Part shown: positions 1-8,540 of the stretch, one piece after another | Layout: each line of letters opens with the position of its first letter | Numbering within the stretch: the stretch's first letter is position 1 | DNA from: CAMQVM01 sp044433365 | Lineage (GTDB): Bacteria > Bacteroidota > Bacteroidia > Bacteroidales > Rikenellaceae | NCBI GenBank assembly: GCA_044433365.1 | Contig: JAWXTR010000002.1 | Span: forward strand, 1 to 64,000 | Reading direction: 5' to 3' | DNA length: 64,000 nt | The notes under the pieces: model-generated | Told to the model about the DNA's origin: nothing | The model's input: only the letters and a program-made list of their open reading frames with translations | Databases searched by the model: none | Translations under genes and position numbers: made by a program

Positions 1-116
1 ATATTTTTCACTATTAAATCTCAATATAGAACCACTATATTTTCGATTCAATAGCAAAAAATCTCATCTCCAATAGCACTATTAAAAATACACCAATAAT
101 TATTTTACCCTACTTA
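1..116 (-). repeat. MITE copy 1 (partial, cut by window edge)
   Basis: This is one end and most of the body of the 163-bp MITE that recurs at 18952, 29901, 50138, 50520 and 56246. It is read in reverse here and ends in CCTACT followed by TA at 115-116. Internal variants (GGAGATGAG, GAATCG, CTATATTGAG) place it in the same subfamily as the copies at 50138 and 56246. The other end lies outside the window. Confidence 0.9.
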
Positions 117-120
117 TTAG

Positions 121-182
121 AACTCCCCTTTATTTAGGGAAGTTCTAAATTCTGGTTTTAAGAGATTTTAGAACTTCCCTTT
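121..182. repeat. GGGAGTTCTAA-type inverted repeat
   Basis: A hairpin with arms GGGAAGTTCTAAA and TTTAGAACTTCCC lies directly 3' of the phosphate transporter gene, preceded by a second half-site AACTCCCC. It belongs to a family seen in many spacers of this window. It could act as a terminator for the minus-strand gene ending at 190, but it has no clear U tract, so that role is inferred. Confidence 0.6.
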
Positions 183-189
183 AAAAACT

Positions 190-2397
190 CTACTGAGCCA
201 TAAAGTTCTTTTGAGCTTTTAATACGTTTTTAGATTGAAGAATAATAATCTTAGTTTCGCTAATAAGGTCGAAGTATAACATACTACTACGAGTTGAAGC
301 TTCACCCGATTTGATACGAGAGATTTGACGTTTAATAATTTGACCAAACTCATCGTAAAGTGAATCACAAAGGAAAAGAGTCTGCTCAACCTTTTCGTAA
401 TCACCCGACTTAACAATATGATTAATCATATTGTAGATATTATTAATCTTTTCTTGAACCTCTTTTAAATCAGTTACTTGCTCGGCTGAGAATCCAGAGT
501 GATTGTTGTCGATATGTTTGAAAGCTGGACCAGAGATGTGGACAAGAGCTTTGGTGATTTCGTTCATATAGTCGACAGATTGAATATAGTAGTGACCAGT
601 AGAGATATCAGAGTTTTCAAGCTTCATAATTACTTTATGTACGCTATATTTTCTATCATGAGCTTGGTCGTAAAGTTTGTCAGCATCTTTAGACGCCTTT
701 TTCAAAGCTTTTCTATCCTCTAAATATAGAGAATTTAGAGTTATATCGTATACTGAAATTACATTTTGTGTAGCATTTAGAAGCTCGTGTTGACATATAG
801 TAACAATATCTTCGTCTGTATCTAAATCAACTTTACTTTCAGCAGCCTCTTTCTCACGTTTTTTGTGCGACATAGTGCTGTGGAAAATTAAGTAAGCGCA
901 AAGAATAGCCATACCAATTACTCCGAAAATTTCAAGATACATAAGTATACTTGCAACAATAAACGACGCTATAAAAGCGATAAATGCAGTCAAGAACCAG
1001 CCCGAAATAACCGCTAACACACCTGTTACACGATAAACCGCACTTTCACGTCCCCAAGCTTTATCTGAAAGCGAAGTACCCATTGCAACCATAAACGATA
1101 CGTAGGTTGTCGATAGTGGAAGTTTTAGAGATGTGGCAAGAGCAATAAGAAGTGAGGCAACGGTTAGATTTACAGTTGCACGAATTAAGTCGAAAGCTGC
1201 ACCATTATCCTCTTGCTCCTCTTCGTTTTTCTCAAAACGACTACTCATAAAATCTTTTACCTTTTTAGGTAGAATAGCATCGAAAAATTTAGATATATTT
1301 ACAACAATGCGAACAAGGTCACGAGATACTAAAGTTGAGTTGAAACGCTCGCCACCATCTTCATTTTGACGAGAAAGATTAACCTCAGTTTCGGTTACTG
1401 TACGAGCTTTTTTAGAGAACCAAAGTGTTATAGCCATTACAACACCCGCAACAACCAAAATTAGCGTATTTGCTTTTACAGGCTCTTTCAATACGCCCAT
1501 CATCATACCCATATCTTGAGTTTGCGCTGCAATATTATAAGAGTCGAAACCTGCCATAAACACCCCGATAAAGTTTACAAGGTCGTTACCAGCAAATGCA
1601 AGAGCCAGTGAGAATGTGCCTGCTAGAACAGCAATTTTTAGGATATTAACTTTAAAAGCATGTTGTAGAAAAGCCATTACGATAGACCAACCAATAATCA
1701 TATACAACACCAACATACCAGTGTTTTCGTTAAGCATCGTAAGAGTATCTTTAGATATTAAAGTTGTACTCTTTAGCCCTTTAAAGATAACGAAATATGA
1801 GATTGCAGTAAGAGCAATACCACACCAGATAGAGCCAATATATTTGAACGATTTTTTGTATTTAAATGAGAAAATTAGTCGTGTTATATACATAACAATC
1901 GAACCACAAGTAAACGAAACAACCACTGAAATTAGGATACCAGAGATAATGGTCATCGCTTTGCTAGAGTTGATAAATGCAGCTACAGTTCCTGAATCTG
2001 CTTGCATCACTTTATACAAACCTACAGCTACAGCCGAGCCTAAAAGTTCAAATACAAGCGATACTGTTGTTGATGTTGGCATCCCGAAGGTGTTGAATAA
2101 ATCGAGTAGGATAACATCCGTAAACATTACCGCCAAAAACACCATCATAATCTCGGAGAATGTAAACATCTCTGGATTAAATACACCAGAGCGAGCAACT
2201 TCCATCATACCGCTAGAGAAAACAGAACCTAGCAAAATACCCACTGAGGCAATAGTCATAATAACATAACGTGGGGCAGCTTTCGAGCCAATAGCTGAAT
2301 TTAAAAAGTTAACTGCATCGTTTGATACACCCACAACTAAGTCAGATATGGCTAAAATAGCCAATATCACAACAATTACTGAAAAAATAGTTTCCAT
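190..2397 (-). CDS. Inorganic phosphate transporter, PiT family, with PhoU-like C-terminal domain
   Basis: Inner-membrane phosphate permease of the PiT (PHO-4) family, 735 aa. The two family signatures are visible: GVSNDAVNFLNSAIG at residues 23-37 and FAGNDLVNFIGVF at about 268-280, each starting a half of hydrophobic segments. Residues up to about 510 are membrane-embedded with a charged cytoplasmic loop around 330-395. From about 520 on the protein is soluble, helical and heptad-rich, like the PhoU-related tail found on many Bacteroidales PiT proteins, which probably gates or regulates transport. It stands alone; the next gene, ruvA, is codirectional but 144 bp upstream. A possible -7 box (TACATTTG on the minus strand, 2421-2428) precedes it. 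Confidence 0.93.
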   Translation of the reverse strand: METIFSVIVVILAILAISDLVVGVSNDAVNFLNSAIGSKAAPRYVIMTIASVGILLGSVFSSGMMEVARSGVFNPEMFTFSEIMMVFLAVMFTDVILLDLFNTFGMPTSTTVSLVFELLGSAVAVGLYKVMQADSGTVAAFINSSKAMTIISGILISVVVSFTCGSIVMYITRLIFSFKYKKSFKYIGSIWCGIALTAISYFVIFKGLKSTTLISKDTLTMLNENTGMLVLYMIIGWSIVMAFLQHAFKVNILKIAVLAGTFSLALAFAGNDLVNFIGVFMAGFDSYNIAAQTQDMGMMMGVLKEPVKANTLILVVAGVVMAITLWFSKKARTVTETEVNLSRQNEDGGERFNSTLVSRDLVRIVVNISKFFDAILPKKVKDFMSSRFEKNEEEQEDNGAAFDLIRATVNLTVASLLIALATSLKLPLSTTYVSFMVAMGTSLSDKAWGRESAVYRVTGVLAVISGWFLTAFIAFIASFIVASILMYLEIFGVIGMAILCAYLIFHSTMSHKKREKEAAESKVDLDTDEDIVTICQHELLNATQNVISVYDITLNSLYLEDRKALKKASKDADKLYDQAHDRKYSVHKVIMKLENSDISTGHYYIQSVDYMNEITKALVHISGPAFKHIDNNHSGFSAEQVTDLKEVQEKINNIYNMINHIVKSGDYEKVEQTLFLCDSLYDEFGQIIKRQISRIKSGEASTRSSMLYFDLISETKIIILQSKNVLKAQKNFMAQ

Positions 2398-2541
2398 ACG
2401 TAGTTTTAGTAAATTTTTGACAAATGTAATTCAAAAAATTGAGAAATTATATTTGTTAACAATTATTTAACATTGAAAAGTCTAAAAAATAGACAAATAA
2501 ACTATTTAATGTTAAAAAAATAGAATTTATTTTTGTAAAGT

Positions 2542-3144
2542 TTAAAGTTTTTTTAAAGATAATCTAATAATATCTTCAACTTTTGCTGTAGGATTATTAC
2601 CAATTATTGTTTTTACAACTTTTGCTGATGCAGCCTTAGCAAATCCGAGCATTGTAAGAGCCGAAATAGCCTCATTGAAGATATTTTCATCAAAACTCTC
2701 TACTTGCGATGTGATAGAGCTGCTATTTTGCTCTAAATCTACGGTTGTCATCTTGTCTCGAAGCTCTACAATAACCTTTTCAGATGTTTTAGCTCCCAAA
2801 CCCTTTACGCTTTTCAACATTGTGCTATTGCCTGTAGAGATTATAGTCACTAGATCGGCATTTGAGAAAGTCGAAAGAATTGTACGAGCTGTATTGGCTC
2901 CTACTCCCGATACGCCTATTAAAAGTCGAAACAAATCTCGTTCCGATTTTGTGTAGAAACCATAAAAAACAGGTAAATCATCTCGAACCAAATATTGATG
3001 GATATAGATTTTAACCTCTGCTTGGGAAGAGATTTCAGTAAAAGTCTGAAGCGATATGTTTATATGGTAGCCAATGCCCATATTGTCCAGAACTAAGAAG
3101 GTTGGAGAAATTTCTGCAATTTTTCCAGTAATGTAATCATACAT
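2542..3144 (-). CDS. ruvA: Holliday junction branch migration protein RuvA
   Basis: RuvA tetramers bind Holliday junctions and recruit the RuvB motor during recombinational repair. The 200-aa length is standard. An OB-fold N-terminal domain (MYDYITGKIAEISPTFLVLD onward) is followed by two helix-hairpin-helix motifs, GVSGVGANTARTIL and VKGLGAKTSEKVIVEL, which hold the DNA backbone. After an acidic linker, the C-terminal helical domain (about 155-200, NEAISALTMLGFAKA) contacts RuvB. No ruvB or ruvC lies nearby, as is common in Bacteroidota. Identification is secure from motifs and length. Confidence 0.96.
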   Translation of the reverse strand: MYDYITGKIAEISPTFLVLDNMGIGYHINISLQTFTEISSQAEVKIYIHQYLVRDDLPVFYGFYTKSERDLFRLLIGVSGVGANTARTILSTFSNADLVTIISTGNSTMLKSVKGLGAKTSEKVIVELRDKMTTVDLEQNSSSITSQVESFDENIFNEAISALTMLGFAKAASAKVVKTIIGNNPTAKVEDIIRLSLKKL

Positions 3145-3349
3145 AAATAATATATTTTAGCGGAGTAAAGATAGTTAATTTTTTTTGTAAATTTTATTAT
3201 TTTCTACATAATTTTAAAAAATATATTTTATTATCGGCTATATTTTGGATAAAAATTGAACTTTTTATCCAAAATTCAATTAAAAAAATATTAAATATTT
3301 GTATCTTTCGTTTAAAAAGTTTAAGTTTGCAAACTAAAACGTAAATTAA

Positions 3350-3397
3350 TAGGGGAGTTCTAAATTCTGTATTTTGAGAGATTTTGAAGTTCCCAAT
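3350..3397. repeat. GGGAGTTCTAA-type inverted repeat
   Basis: GGGGAGTTCTAAATTC is paired with GAGATTTTGAAGTTCCC, immediately upstream of the lipoprotein gene at 3415. Placed here it would form a 5' leader hairpin rather than a terminator. Confidence 0.55.
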
Positions 3398-3414
3398 AGT
3401 AAAAAAATAATAAT

Positions 3415-4017
3415 ATGAACAAGAATTTTTTAGCTCTAGTAGCCTTTGCATCTTTAGTAGTTGTAGGCTGTGACAATGCTCAACAAACTCCATCTGCTGA
3501 ACCAGCACCGTCGGCTTCAACTAGCGATGTAACTGCTCCACACAACAACAACATCGTTTACATCGATACAGATTCACTAGTGAGGGGCTATCAACATTTT
3601 AAAGATTTAAAATCTAAATTCGACACTAAAGCTGCAACTGTACAAAAAGAACTTGAAACTAAAACTCGCAGCTTAGAGCGTAAAGTGGCAGATTATCAAA
3701 ATAAAATCCAAAAAGGTCTTGTAACTCGTGCACAAGCTGCTGAGCTAGAACAAAGTCTTAATACTGAGCAACAACAAGTACTTCAATATCGTGACCAAGT
3801 TCTTGCAGAGCTTCAAGAAGAAGAGCAAGTATTGTTCAACAACGTTAATAACGATATTACTGAATATATCGCAAAATTTAACGAAGAGAAAACCTACGAT
3901 TTAATCCTTACCACAAATGCTGTAAACAATACAGTGCTTATTGGCAACAAAAATCTTGATATTACTACCACTGTTCTTGATGGTATGAATGCAGAATATA
4001 GCAGTAGAGCTAAATAG
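3415..4017 (+). CDS. OmpH/Skp-like lipoprotein
   Basis: A 200-aa secreted protein with a lipoprotein signal peptide (hydrophobic LALVAFASLVVV, lipobox VVGC, Cys19). A Pro/Ser/Thr-rich linker leads to a segment resembling the OmpH/Skp family: YIDTDSLVRGYQHFKDL, then a long coiled coil (about 65-135, many E/Q/K heptads) and a C-terminal strand-rich end (YDLILTTNAVNNTVLIG). Skp-type proteins are periplasmic holdases for outer-membrane proteins. A lipid-anchored version is common in Bacteroidota; chaperone function here is inferred from the family. The gene is monocistronic, with a strong terminator-like hairpin at 4085. Confidence 0.82.
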   Translation: MNKNFLALVAFASLVVVGCDNAQQTPSAEPAPSASTSDVTAPHNNNIVYIDTDSLVRGYQHFKDLKSKFDTKAATVQKELETKTRSLERKVADYQNKIQKGLVTRAQAAELEQSLNTEQQQVLQYRDQVLAELQEEEQVLFNNVNNDITEYIAKFNEEKTYDLILTTNAVNNTVLIGNKNLDITTTVLDGMNAEYSSRAK

Positions 4018-4084
4018 TAAGGTTTATTCAGTAAGGTTTATTCTAAGATGTTCTGTAAAGAGAGATTAGAAATTCCCTAAACTT

Positions 4085-4121
4085 AAAAAAGTGTAAAACT
4101 TTCAAGTTTTACACTTTTTTA
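4085..4121. terminator. Strong bidirectional terminator hairpin
   Basis: AAAAAAGTGTAAAACTT and AAGTTTTACACTTTTTT form a 17-bp stem with a two-base loop and flanking A and T runs, 68 bp after the OmpH-like gene. It is the clearest intrinsic-terminator structure in the first 10 kb. Confidence 0.8.
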
Positions 4122-4183
4122 GTTTATATCAAGCATAAATATCACCATTTTGTCTATATAAATTCCCTTTTTGTCTATTTAGT

Positions 4184-4214
4184 TTTCATTTGCATAGTTG
4201 TTGGTATACTTTTG
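4184..4214 (+). promoter_or_regulatory. Bacteroidetes-type promoter (TTTC-N19-TACTTTTG)
   Basis: A -7 box matching TAnnTTTG (TACTTTTG, 4207-4214) lies 19 bp after TTTC (4184-4187), a one-base variant of the -33 TTTG box. It would give a leader of about 100 nt for the gene at 4322. Assigned by pattern only. Confidence 0.45.
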
Positions 4215-4321
4215 TAAGTGTAATCAAAACGAGTTCTAATGCTTTTGTCGTTTTACCGATAAAATCGGGACTTGCGAAATATTACAACTTCGAAATGTAA
4301 AACTTTTTAAAACAAACAATT

Positions 4322-4807
4322 ATGAAAAAGAGAATCTTATTTTTTAGTGCTTTAATGATTGCACTATTTTCATTTACTGCATTCGATGCAGCGGCTCAAG
4401 GTCAAAGAGGTGGTGGTAGACAAGGTGGTGAGATTACTGCTGAGAGTGCTGCAAAACAACAATCTGAGATGCTTACAAAATCATTAGAGCTGAGCGATGA
4501 GCAGGCAACAGAGGTGTATGATGTATATCTTAAAATTGCTGAGAAAAACCTTCCTGCAATGAAAGAAAAAATGGAAGAGATGAAAAATTCGGGTGGTCAA
4601 CGACCAGCGGAGGGTTCGGAACGTCCTGAGCGTCCAAATCTGTTTTCTGAAAGTGGCGATGATGCTACAGCTACAGATAGCCAAATGAAAAAAATTCTAT
4701 CAGACTCTCAATACGAAAAATGGTTAGAGGTTAAAGATAATCCTCCAATGGGTCCTGAAGGTGGTCAACGTGGTGGTAATGGCGGTGGTCCAAGAGGTGG
4801 ACAATAA
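4322..4807 (+). CDS. Small secreted Gly/Arg-rich protein (DUF4890/Spy-like)
   Basis: A 161-aa protein with a clear Sec signal peptide (cut near FDAAAQ-GQ). The mature part has two Gly-Arg-rich low-complexity ends (GQRGGGRQGG and GGQRGGNGGGPRGG) around a helical core: LTKSLELSDEQATEVYDVYL and, later, MKKILSDSQYEKWLEV. The LsdeQ and LsdsQ spacing resembles the LTxxQ motifs of CpxP/Spy and Bacteroidetes DUF4890 proteins, which bind unfolded proteins or metals in the periplasm. That role is inferred from resemblance. The gene is alone, between a terminator and a repeat cluster. Confidence 0.7.
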   Translation: MKKRILFFSALMIALFSFTAFDAAAQGQRGGGRQGGEITAESAAKQQSEMLTKSLELSDEQATEVYDVYLKIAEKNLPAMKEKMEEMKNSGGQRPAEGSERPERPNLFSESGDDATATDSQMKKILSDSQYEKWLEVKDNPPMGPEGGQRGGNGGGPRGGQ

Positions 4808-5184
4808 GCCTATAAAATCGTTGTTCTGATTGCATAGTGTCATTCACAAAATCTGTTGTTACGAATAAAAATCGGTGGCTCGGCAGTAGAGACGTAGCCC
4901 TGCTACGTCTGGGTCTGAATTTGGCTTGGCAAATTCAATTTTAGTTGCTTTGTTCGGTTTCAGACGTTGTACACAACGTCTCTACCTTGGGTTCGGTTTT
5001 AGACGTTGTACACAACGCCTCTACCTTGGGTTCGGTTTTAGACGTTGTGCACAATGCCTCTACCTTGGGTTCGTTTTAGACGTTGTACACAACGCCTCTA
5101 CGAGTTGTTATCGAACCCAGCAATTATGCATTATGAATTATGCATTACGAATTATTTCTTTGCCTCTGTAAAATATTTATAAAT
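4808..5184. repeat. Repeat cluster: palindromes and four tandem 39-bp units
   Basis: There is no gene in this 377-bp spacer. It holds one AGACGTAGC palindrome (4887-4914), then four direct repeats of about 39 bp from 4952 to 5102. Each unit starts GTTCGGTTTTAGACG, centres on the palindrome AGACGTTGTACACAACG and ends CTCTACCTTGG. AT-rich repeats of GAATTATGCATTA follow. The third unit has drifted (GTGCACAATG), breaking its palindrome. A reading frame across the tandem units gives a repetitive peptide and is not a gene. Confidence 0.85.
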
Positions 5185-6114
5185 CTAAGATTCACTCTCA
5201 GCAGAACAGATGTATCTATCGTATTTTGAGGTGTATAAGTCGTTTACTGTAACCAATATGCCCGTCTCTTCCACATCGCCAAAATCTGGATTTTTGACCG
5301 TGTCAAACACCTTCATTGATGGTGAAAGATTCATATAAGCATTTACAAGCGGTGGTATAGACTCTCCATACTCTTTTATTCGCTTAACCAACACTTTGTA
5401 ATCGTCGCTAAACTCAGAATTGCAATATATTTTAGACAACTCTTGTTCGTTATACTCTATTTTTACAGGGCATAGAGGAGTGAGAAGCTGCTCATTATCT
5501 GCAAAATATTTACGAAGGAAGAAAATTAGCTCATTTCGAGCATTTTCATCATACTCAAGATACATTGTAACCTTTCCGAAGAAATATTTTACATGAGGAT
5601 TGCGACATGCAACTGCTCCAATTCCCTCCCAAAGATTATCAAGAGCAAAAATACCCTTAATATTTCGATTTTTACCTTGAAATTTTGGTTGTACAAACGA
5701 ACGACCAAGCTCTATCATATATGGAAGATACTTTTCACGGAATTTATCTGAAAATTTGAAGTAATGTTCTGTTGAAAGATATTTTGTATCGCTTTTTGAA
5801 GAGACAATAAATCTGTAACCGCCGATTATCTCATTTCCGATAGGATCCCAAACAATTAACTGTTTGTATCCATCCTCAGCAACGTCCGATTCGTCTATAT
5901 CGTAAGGCTCTCCAGTGCCACCACCAGAGGTGCGAAACGACAACTCTCTAAGTCGCCCTATCTCCATCATTGTATTGGGTGCCGTAAAGTTGTCTACAAC
6001 ATATAGCTCATTCGAGCCGCTTTTGGTATTTTTAAGAAAAGCCTCCTGCGTTAGCTCAGCTTTTATTAATTCAACCGCTACGGGAGCGATTATCTCTTTT
6101 TCGATATTTGTCAT
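5185..6114 (-). CDS. glsB: GNAT-type N-acyltransferase, glycine/serine lipid synthesis (GlsB-like)
   Basis: A 309-aa protein of the hemolysin-like/OlsB GNAT fold, with the conserved core around ELSFRTSGGGTGEPYDID, QLIVWDPIGNEIIGGYRF and LGRSFVQPKFQGKNRNI. In Bacteroides thetaiotaomicron the homologous GlsB N-acylates glycine with a 3-hydroxy fatty acid, the first step to glycine lipid and then serine-dipeptide lipids. Its partner, the O-acyltransferase GlsA, is the gene directly upstream, two bases away. I chose ATG 6114 (MTNIEKEI) because it starts just after the glsA stop; ATG 6138 would overlap glsA by 22 bp. Family and pairing are well supported; the exact amino acid substrate is inferred. 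Confidence 0.8.
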   Translation of the reverse strand: MTNIEKEIIAPVAVELIKAELTQEAFLKNTKSGSNELYVVDNFTAPNTMMEIGRLRELSFRTSGGGTGEPYDIDESDVAEDGYKQLIVWDPIGNEIIGGYRFIVSSKSDTKYLSTEHYFKFSDKFREKYLPYMIELGRSFVQPKFQGKNRNIKGIFALDNLWEGIGAVACRNPHVKYFFGKVTMYLEYDENARNELIFFLRKYFADNEQLLTPLCPVKIEYNEQELSKIYCNSEFSDDYKVLVKRIKEYGESIPPLVNAYMNLSPSMKVFDTVKNPDFGDVEETGILVTVNDLYTSKYDRYICSAESES

Positions 6115-6116
6115 AA

Positions 6117-6929
6117 CTATATTTTCAAAGAGTAGCATTTTTGTCGTATTTCTTCGACCTTTGTAGCCACACTTTTATCGTTTTTCAAGGTTTCAATCTC
6201 AATTTTCTCTCCAAAGATAATTTTTATTTTTTTGCCTCTTTTTTTGAATAATTCGGAGGGCAAAAGCACCATCTCCAGATTAGCAACAATATTTAATCGC
6301 TTTCTTAGAAGTGCGAAATTATAAAAAAAAATTGAATTTAAAGAATCTACCATCACTGGAACAACATCTCTATTGTGCGAAATAGCCTTTTTTAGAAAAC
6401 TATTATGCCATTTTAAATCGGTCACTCTACCATTAATTTTACGGGAGCATAGCCCTGCTGGAAAATATAATATTGGCGTTTTCGACTCAAAAGTATCGTT
6501 TAGAAGTGAGGCGTAATCTGAGGATTGTTTACCATGTTTATTAATAGGGACAAATAGCCCTTTAACAGGTTCTATGTTCATTAAAATATCGTTTACCACC
6601 ACTTTAACATCGCCATAACGGGCTGCAATTGCCTCGGCAAGTACAAAGCCATCAACTCCACCAAGGGGATGGTTTGCAACAAAAATCAAGCTATTATCGC
6701 CCTCTTTTTTCTCCTCTAATCTGTCAAAATTTATATCTCTTGTGATAGATAAATGGTCTAAAGTTGCAGTGATAAACTCTGCATCTTTAAGGGTGGAAAA
6801 ATTTGTTAAAATTTCGTTAATTTCTTTTTGATGGATAATTCTCGCCATTAATTTGAAAAGAAACGAAGGTATTTTTTTGTATAATTTAAAATTTTTATTT
6901 TTTACAATCTTTGCAATATCAACATTCAT
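6117..6929 (-). CDS. glsA: Lysophospholipid-type O-acyltransferase (GlsA-like)
   Basis: A 270-aa PlsC-family acyltransferase. The catalytic block appears as FVANHPLGGVDGFV (the H-x4-D motif), followed by VVNDILMNIEPVKGLFVPIN and the substrate motif LYFPAGLCSRK. Together with the adjacent GNAT protein it matches the GlsA/GlsB (and proteobacterial OlsA/OlsB) pair, in which this enzyme adds the second, ester-linked acyl chain to the N-acyl amino acid. It acts at the inner face of the inner membrane. The order esterase, glsA, glsB with gaps of 18 and 2 bp suggests one transcript. Confidence 0.82.
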   Translation of the reverse strand: MNVDIAKIVKNKNFKLYKKIPSFLFKLMARIIHQKEINEILTNFSTLKDAEFITATLDHLSITRDINFDRLEEKKEGDNSLIFVANHPLGGVDGFVLAEAIAARYGDVKVVVNDILMNIEPVKGLFVPINKHGKQSSDYASLLNDTFESKTPILYFPAGLCSRKINGRVTDLKWHNSFLKKAISHNRDVVPVMVDSLNSIFFYNFALLRKRLNIVANLEMVLLPSELFKKRGKKIKIIFGEKIEIETLKNDKSVATKVEEIRQKCYSLKI

Positions 6930-6947
6930 TACTTTCTTTGATAATTC

Positions 6948-7808
6948 TTATTTGTTTAGTGAGTCAAGCCAATCAATATATCTTTCGCTCCACTGATCTG
7001 CCTCTTTGCCTGTTTTACGCATTCCGTGACCATGACCACCATTGCTATATAGGTGCATTGTTACAGGTACTTTTGCCTCTTTTAGGGCGTAGTAGTAGAA
7101 AATAGAGCTATTTATAAAGTTTTTATCATCTTCCGACTGCGCAATAAAGGTTTTTGGAATTGAACTAGAGATTTTTATATCCTCAGCAACCCCAAAGTTC
7201 TCTCCCGATAGATATGCAGGATATACCAAAGCACAAAAATCTGGGCGACAACTAATATCATCAATTTCGTCGATTCTATCATATATTCTGTCGTTTGTAG
7301 AAGCCATAACCGAAAGGTGGGCACCAGCCGAGAAGCCAATAACCCCAATTTCAGAGTTGTCTATACCATATTCTGCTCCATTTTTGCGAATTATTGAGAT
7401 TGCACGTTGCAAATCCTCTAGTGCAGCTTCATGTTTCTCTCTGCCCTCACGTCGAGGTACTCTATATGTTAGAAGTGCTGCATCATAACCATGCTTATTT
7501 AAAAATTCGCACACTTCACTTCCCTCTTTATCTGTAGAGAGAATATTGTAGCCACCACCAGGCGATACTATGATAGTTTTTCCATTTTTAGCTTTCGTAG
7601 CAGCTTTATATATTTTGATTGTAGGGGTGCCAACATTTGTTAGTCGTTGAGCCTCATGCCCAGCATATACCTCTGTTGAGTGCTCTTCTGTATAGGTTTT
7701 ATTTTCATTAATAAATCCCTTAGGGAATAGTTCAATCACTTGACTTTGTGCTATATATGTGGTTAAAGAAAATAGTATAGAAAATGTTGAAACAACAATT
7801 TTTTTCAT
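6948..7808 (-). CDS. Secreted alpha/beta-hydrolase (carbohydrate esterase-like)
   Basis: A 286-aa protein with a signal peptide (cut near YIAQSQ). Features are IIVSPGGGYNILSTDKEG (oxyanion-hole region), the nucleophile elbow IGFSAGAHLSVMAS (GxSxG), and a C-terminal catalytic His in YSNGGHGHGM; YIAQSEDDKNF supplies the likely acid. This is the BD-FAE/Axe-like esterase family common in Bacteroidota polysaccharide degradation, so deacetylation of a glycan is the likely job. It lies 18 bp before glsA and may be cotranscribed, though no functional link is evident. A lipid esterase role is the alternative. Confidence 0.78.
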   Translation of the reverse strand: MKKIVVSTFSILFSLTTYIAQSQVIELFPKGFINENKTYTEEHSTEVYAGHEAQRLTNVGTPTIKIYKAATKAKNGKTIIVSPGGGYNILSTDKEGSEVCEFLNKHGYDAALLTYRVPRREGREKHEAALEDLQRAISIIRKNGAEYGIDNSEIGVIGFSAGAHLSVMASTNDRIYDRIDEIDDISCRPDFCALVYPAYLSGENFGVAEDIKISSSIPKTFIAQSEDDKNFINSSIFYYYALKEAKVPVTMHLYSNGGHGHGMRKTGKEADQWSERYIDWLDSLNK

Positions 7809-7840
7809 CTTAATATATTTTGAGAAATTATTATTTATTT

Positions 7841-7889
7841 GAAGGGAACTTTTAAAATCTGGCTTTTAAGATATTTTAGAACTCCCTTG
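7841..7889. repeat. GGGAGTTCTAA-type inverted repeat
   Basis: AAGGGAACTTTTAAAATC pairs with GATATTTTAGAACTCCCTT in the spacer between the START-like gene and the esterase. Confidence 0.55.
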
Positions 7890-7976
7890 AAATTTTGAGC
7901 GAAAAAATAGAAATCCGATTAATTACTAATCGAAATTTACGGTATTTGCATTTAGGGTAAAATTTAGAAGTTCTCT

Positions 7977-8369
7977 TTATTTACTACCTAATCCATGCTT
8001 TAGTTGTTTGATGTTAGAATCCCAAATAGCTTGTAGACTATCTTTTTCGTCATCTTCAGCAAAATCAATAACTTTTAGGGATACGACCTTTGTAAGTTCA
8101 TCGTAATCTATCTCAAATTCAAAAAAATATGGGCTACCCTCATCCTCTTCCCAACAATATTTTATCAGATAGTTTGGATTGTGCTCAATTAATTTTATTC
8201 GACTAAGCGATTTGCCCCATTTTACGATGAAATACTCCTTATCTTTATCATCCTGTTTTACGCTATCGGCAAACCAATTTGACAAACCTGTAGGGGTGCT
8301 AACAAATCTAAAAAGCGACTTTGGCGTTGTGTTGATTAGATATTCGCATGTAAACTTTTCTCTACTCAT
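7977..8369 (-). CDS. START-like (SRPBCC/AHSA1-type) domain protein
   Basis: A 130-aa cytoplasmic protein. It fits the Bacteroidota START-like family: an opening strand with FTCEYLINTTPKSLFRFVST, the GLSNWFADSV turn typical of AHSA1-like folds, then strands YFIVKWGK, IKLIEHNPNYLIKYCWEE and a C-terminal helix (LQAIWDSNIKQLKHGLG). The fold usually binds a hydrophobic ligand or helps a chaperone. The actual ligand is unknown. It is separated from its neighbours by hairpin repeats on both sides, so it is probably transcribed alone. Confidence 0.8.
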   Translation of the reverse strand: MSREKFTCEYLINTTPKSLFRFVSTPTGLSNWFADSVKQDDKDKEYFIVKWGKSLSRIKLIEHNPNYLIKYCWEEDEGSPYFFEFEIDYDELTKVVSLKVIDFAEDDEKDSLQAIWDSNIKQLKHGLGSK

Positions 8370-8463
8370 AGTAGTGTGGTTTAGTTAATTGTGGCTAAGT
8401 TAATAAAAATTATCTAAACCTGCAAATTACTAACTATTTTTAACGTATAATTAAAGTTAACTT

Positions 8464-8540
8464 ATGGGAACTTCTAAAATCCAAATCTAAAGCCTTAAAA
8501 CAAAAAATCTCTCAAAATCCAGAATTTAGAAATTTTATTA
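8464..8540. repeat. GGGAGTTCTAA-type inverted repeat
   Basis: GGGAACTTCTAAAATCC faces CCAGAATTTAGAAATTT across about 77 bp. The right arm runs into the stop codon of the pyruvyl transferase gene, so it may serve as that gene's 3' hairpin. Confidence 0.5.

Noticed and set aside
1616..2269. 217-codon frame opposite the phosphate transporter gene
   Set aside because: It is the antisense of a well-supported membrane protein, and its composition mirrors that gene.
4952..5102. Regularly spaced repeats that could suggest a CRISPR array
   Set aside because: The units are contiguous direct repeats without unique spacers, the palindrome drifts, and no cas genes are present.
4926..5171. Open frame encoding repeated FGFRRCTQRLYLG units
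   Set aside because: It is only a translation of four 39-bp palindromic repeats in a spacer; it has no gene-like start or context.
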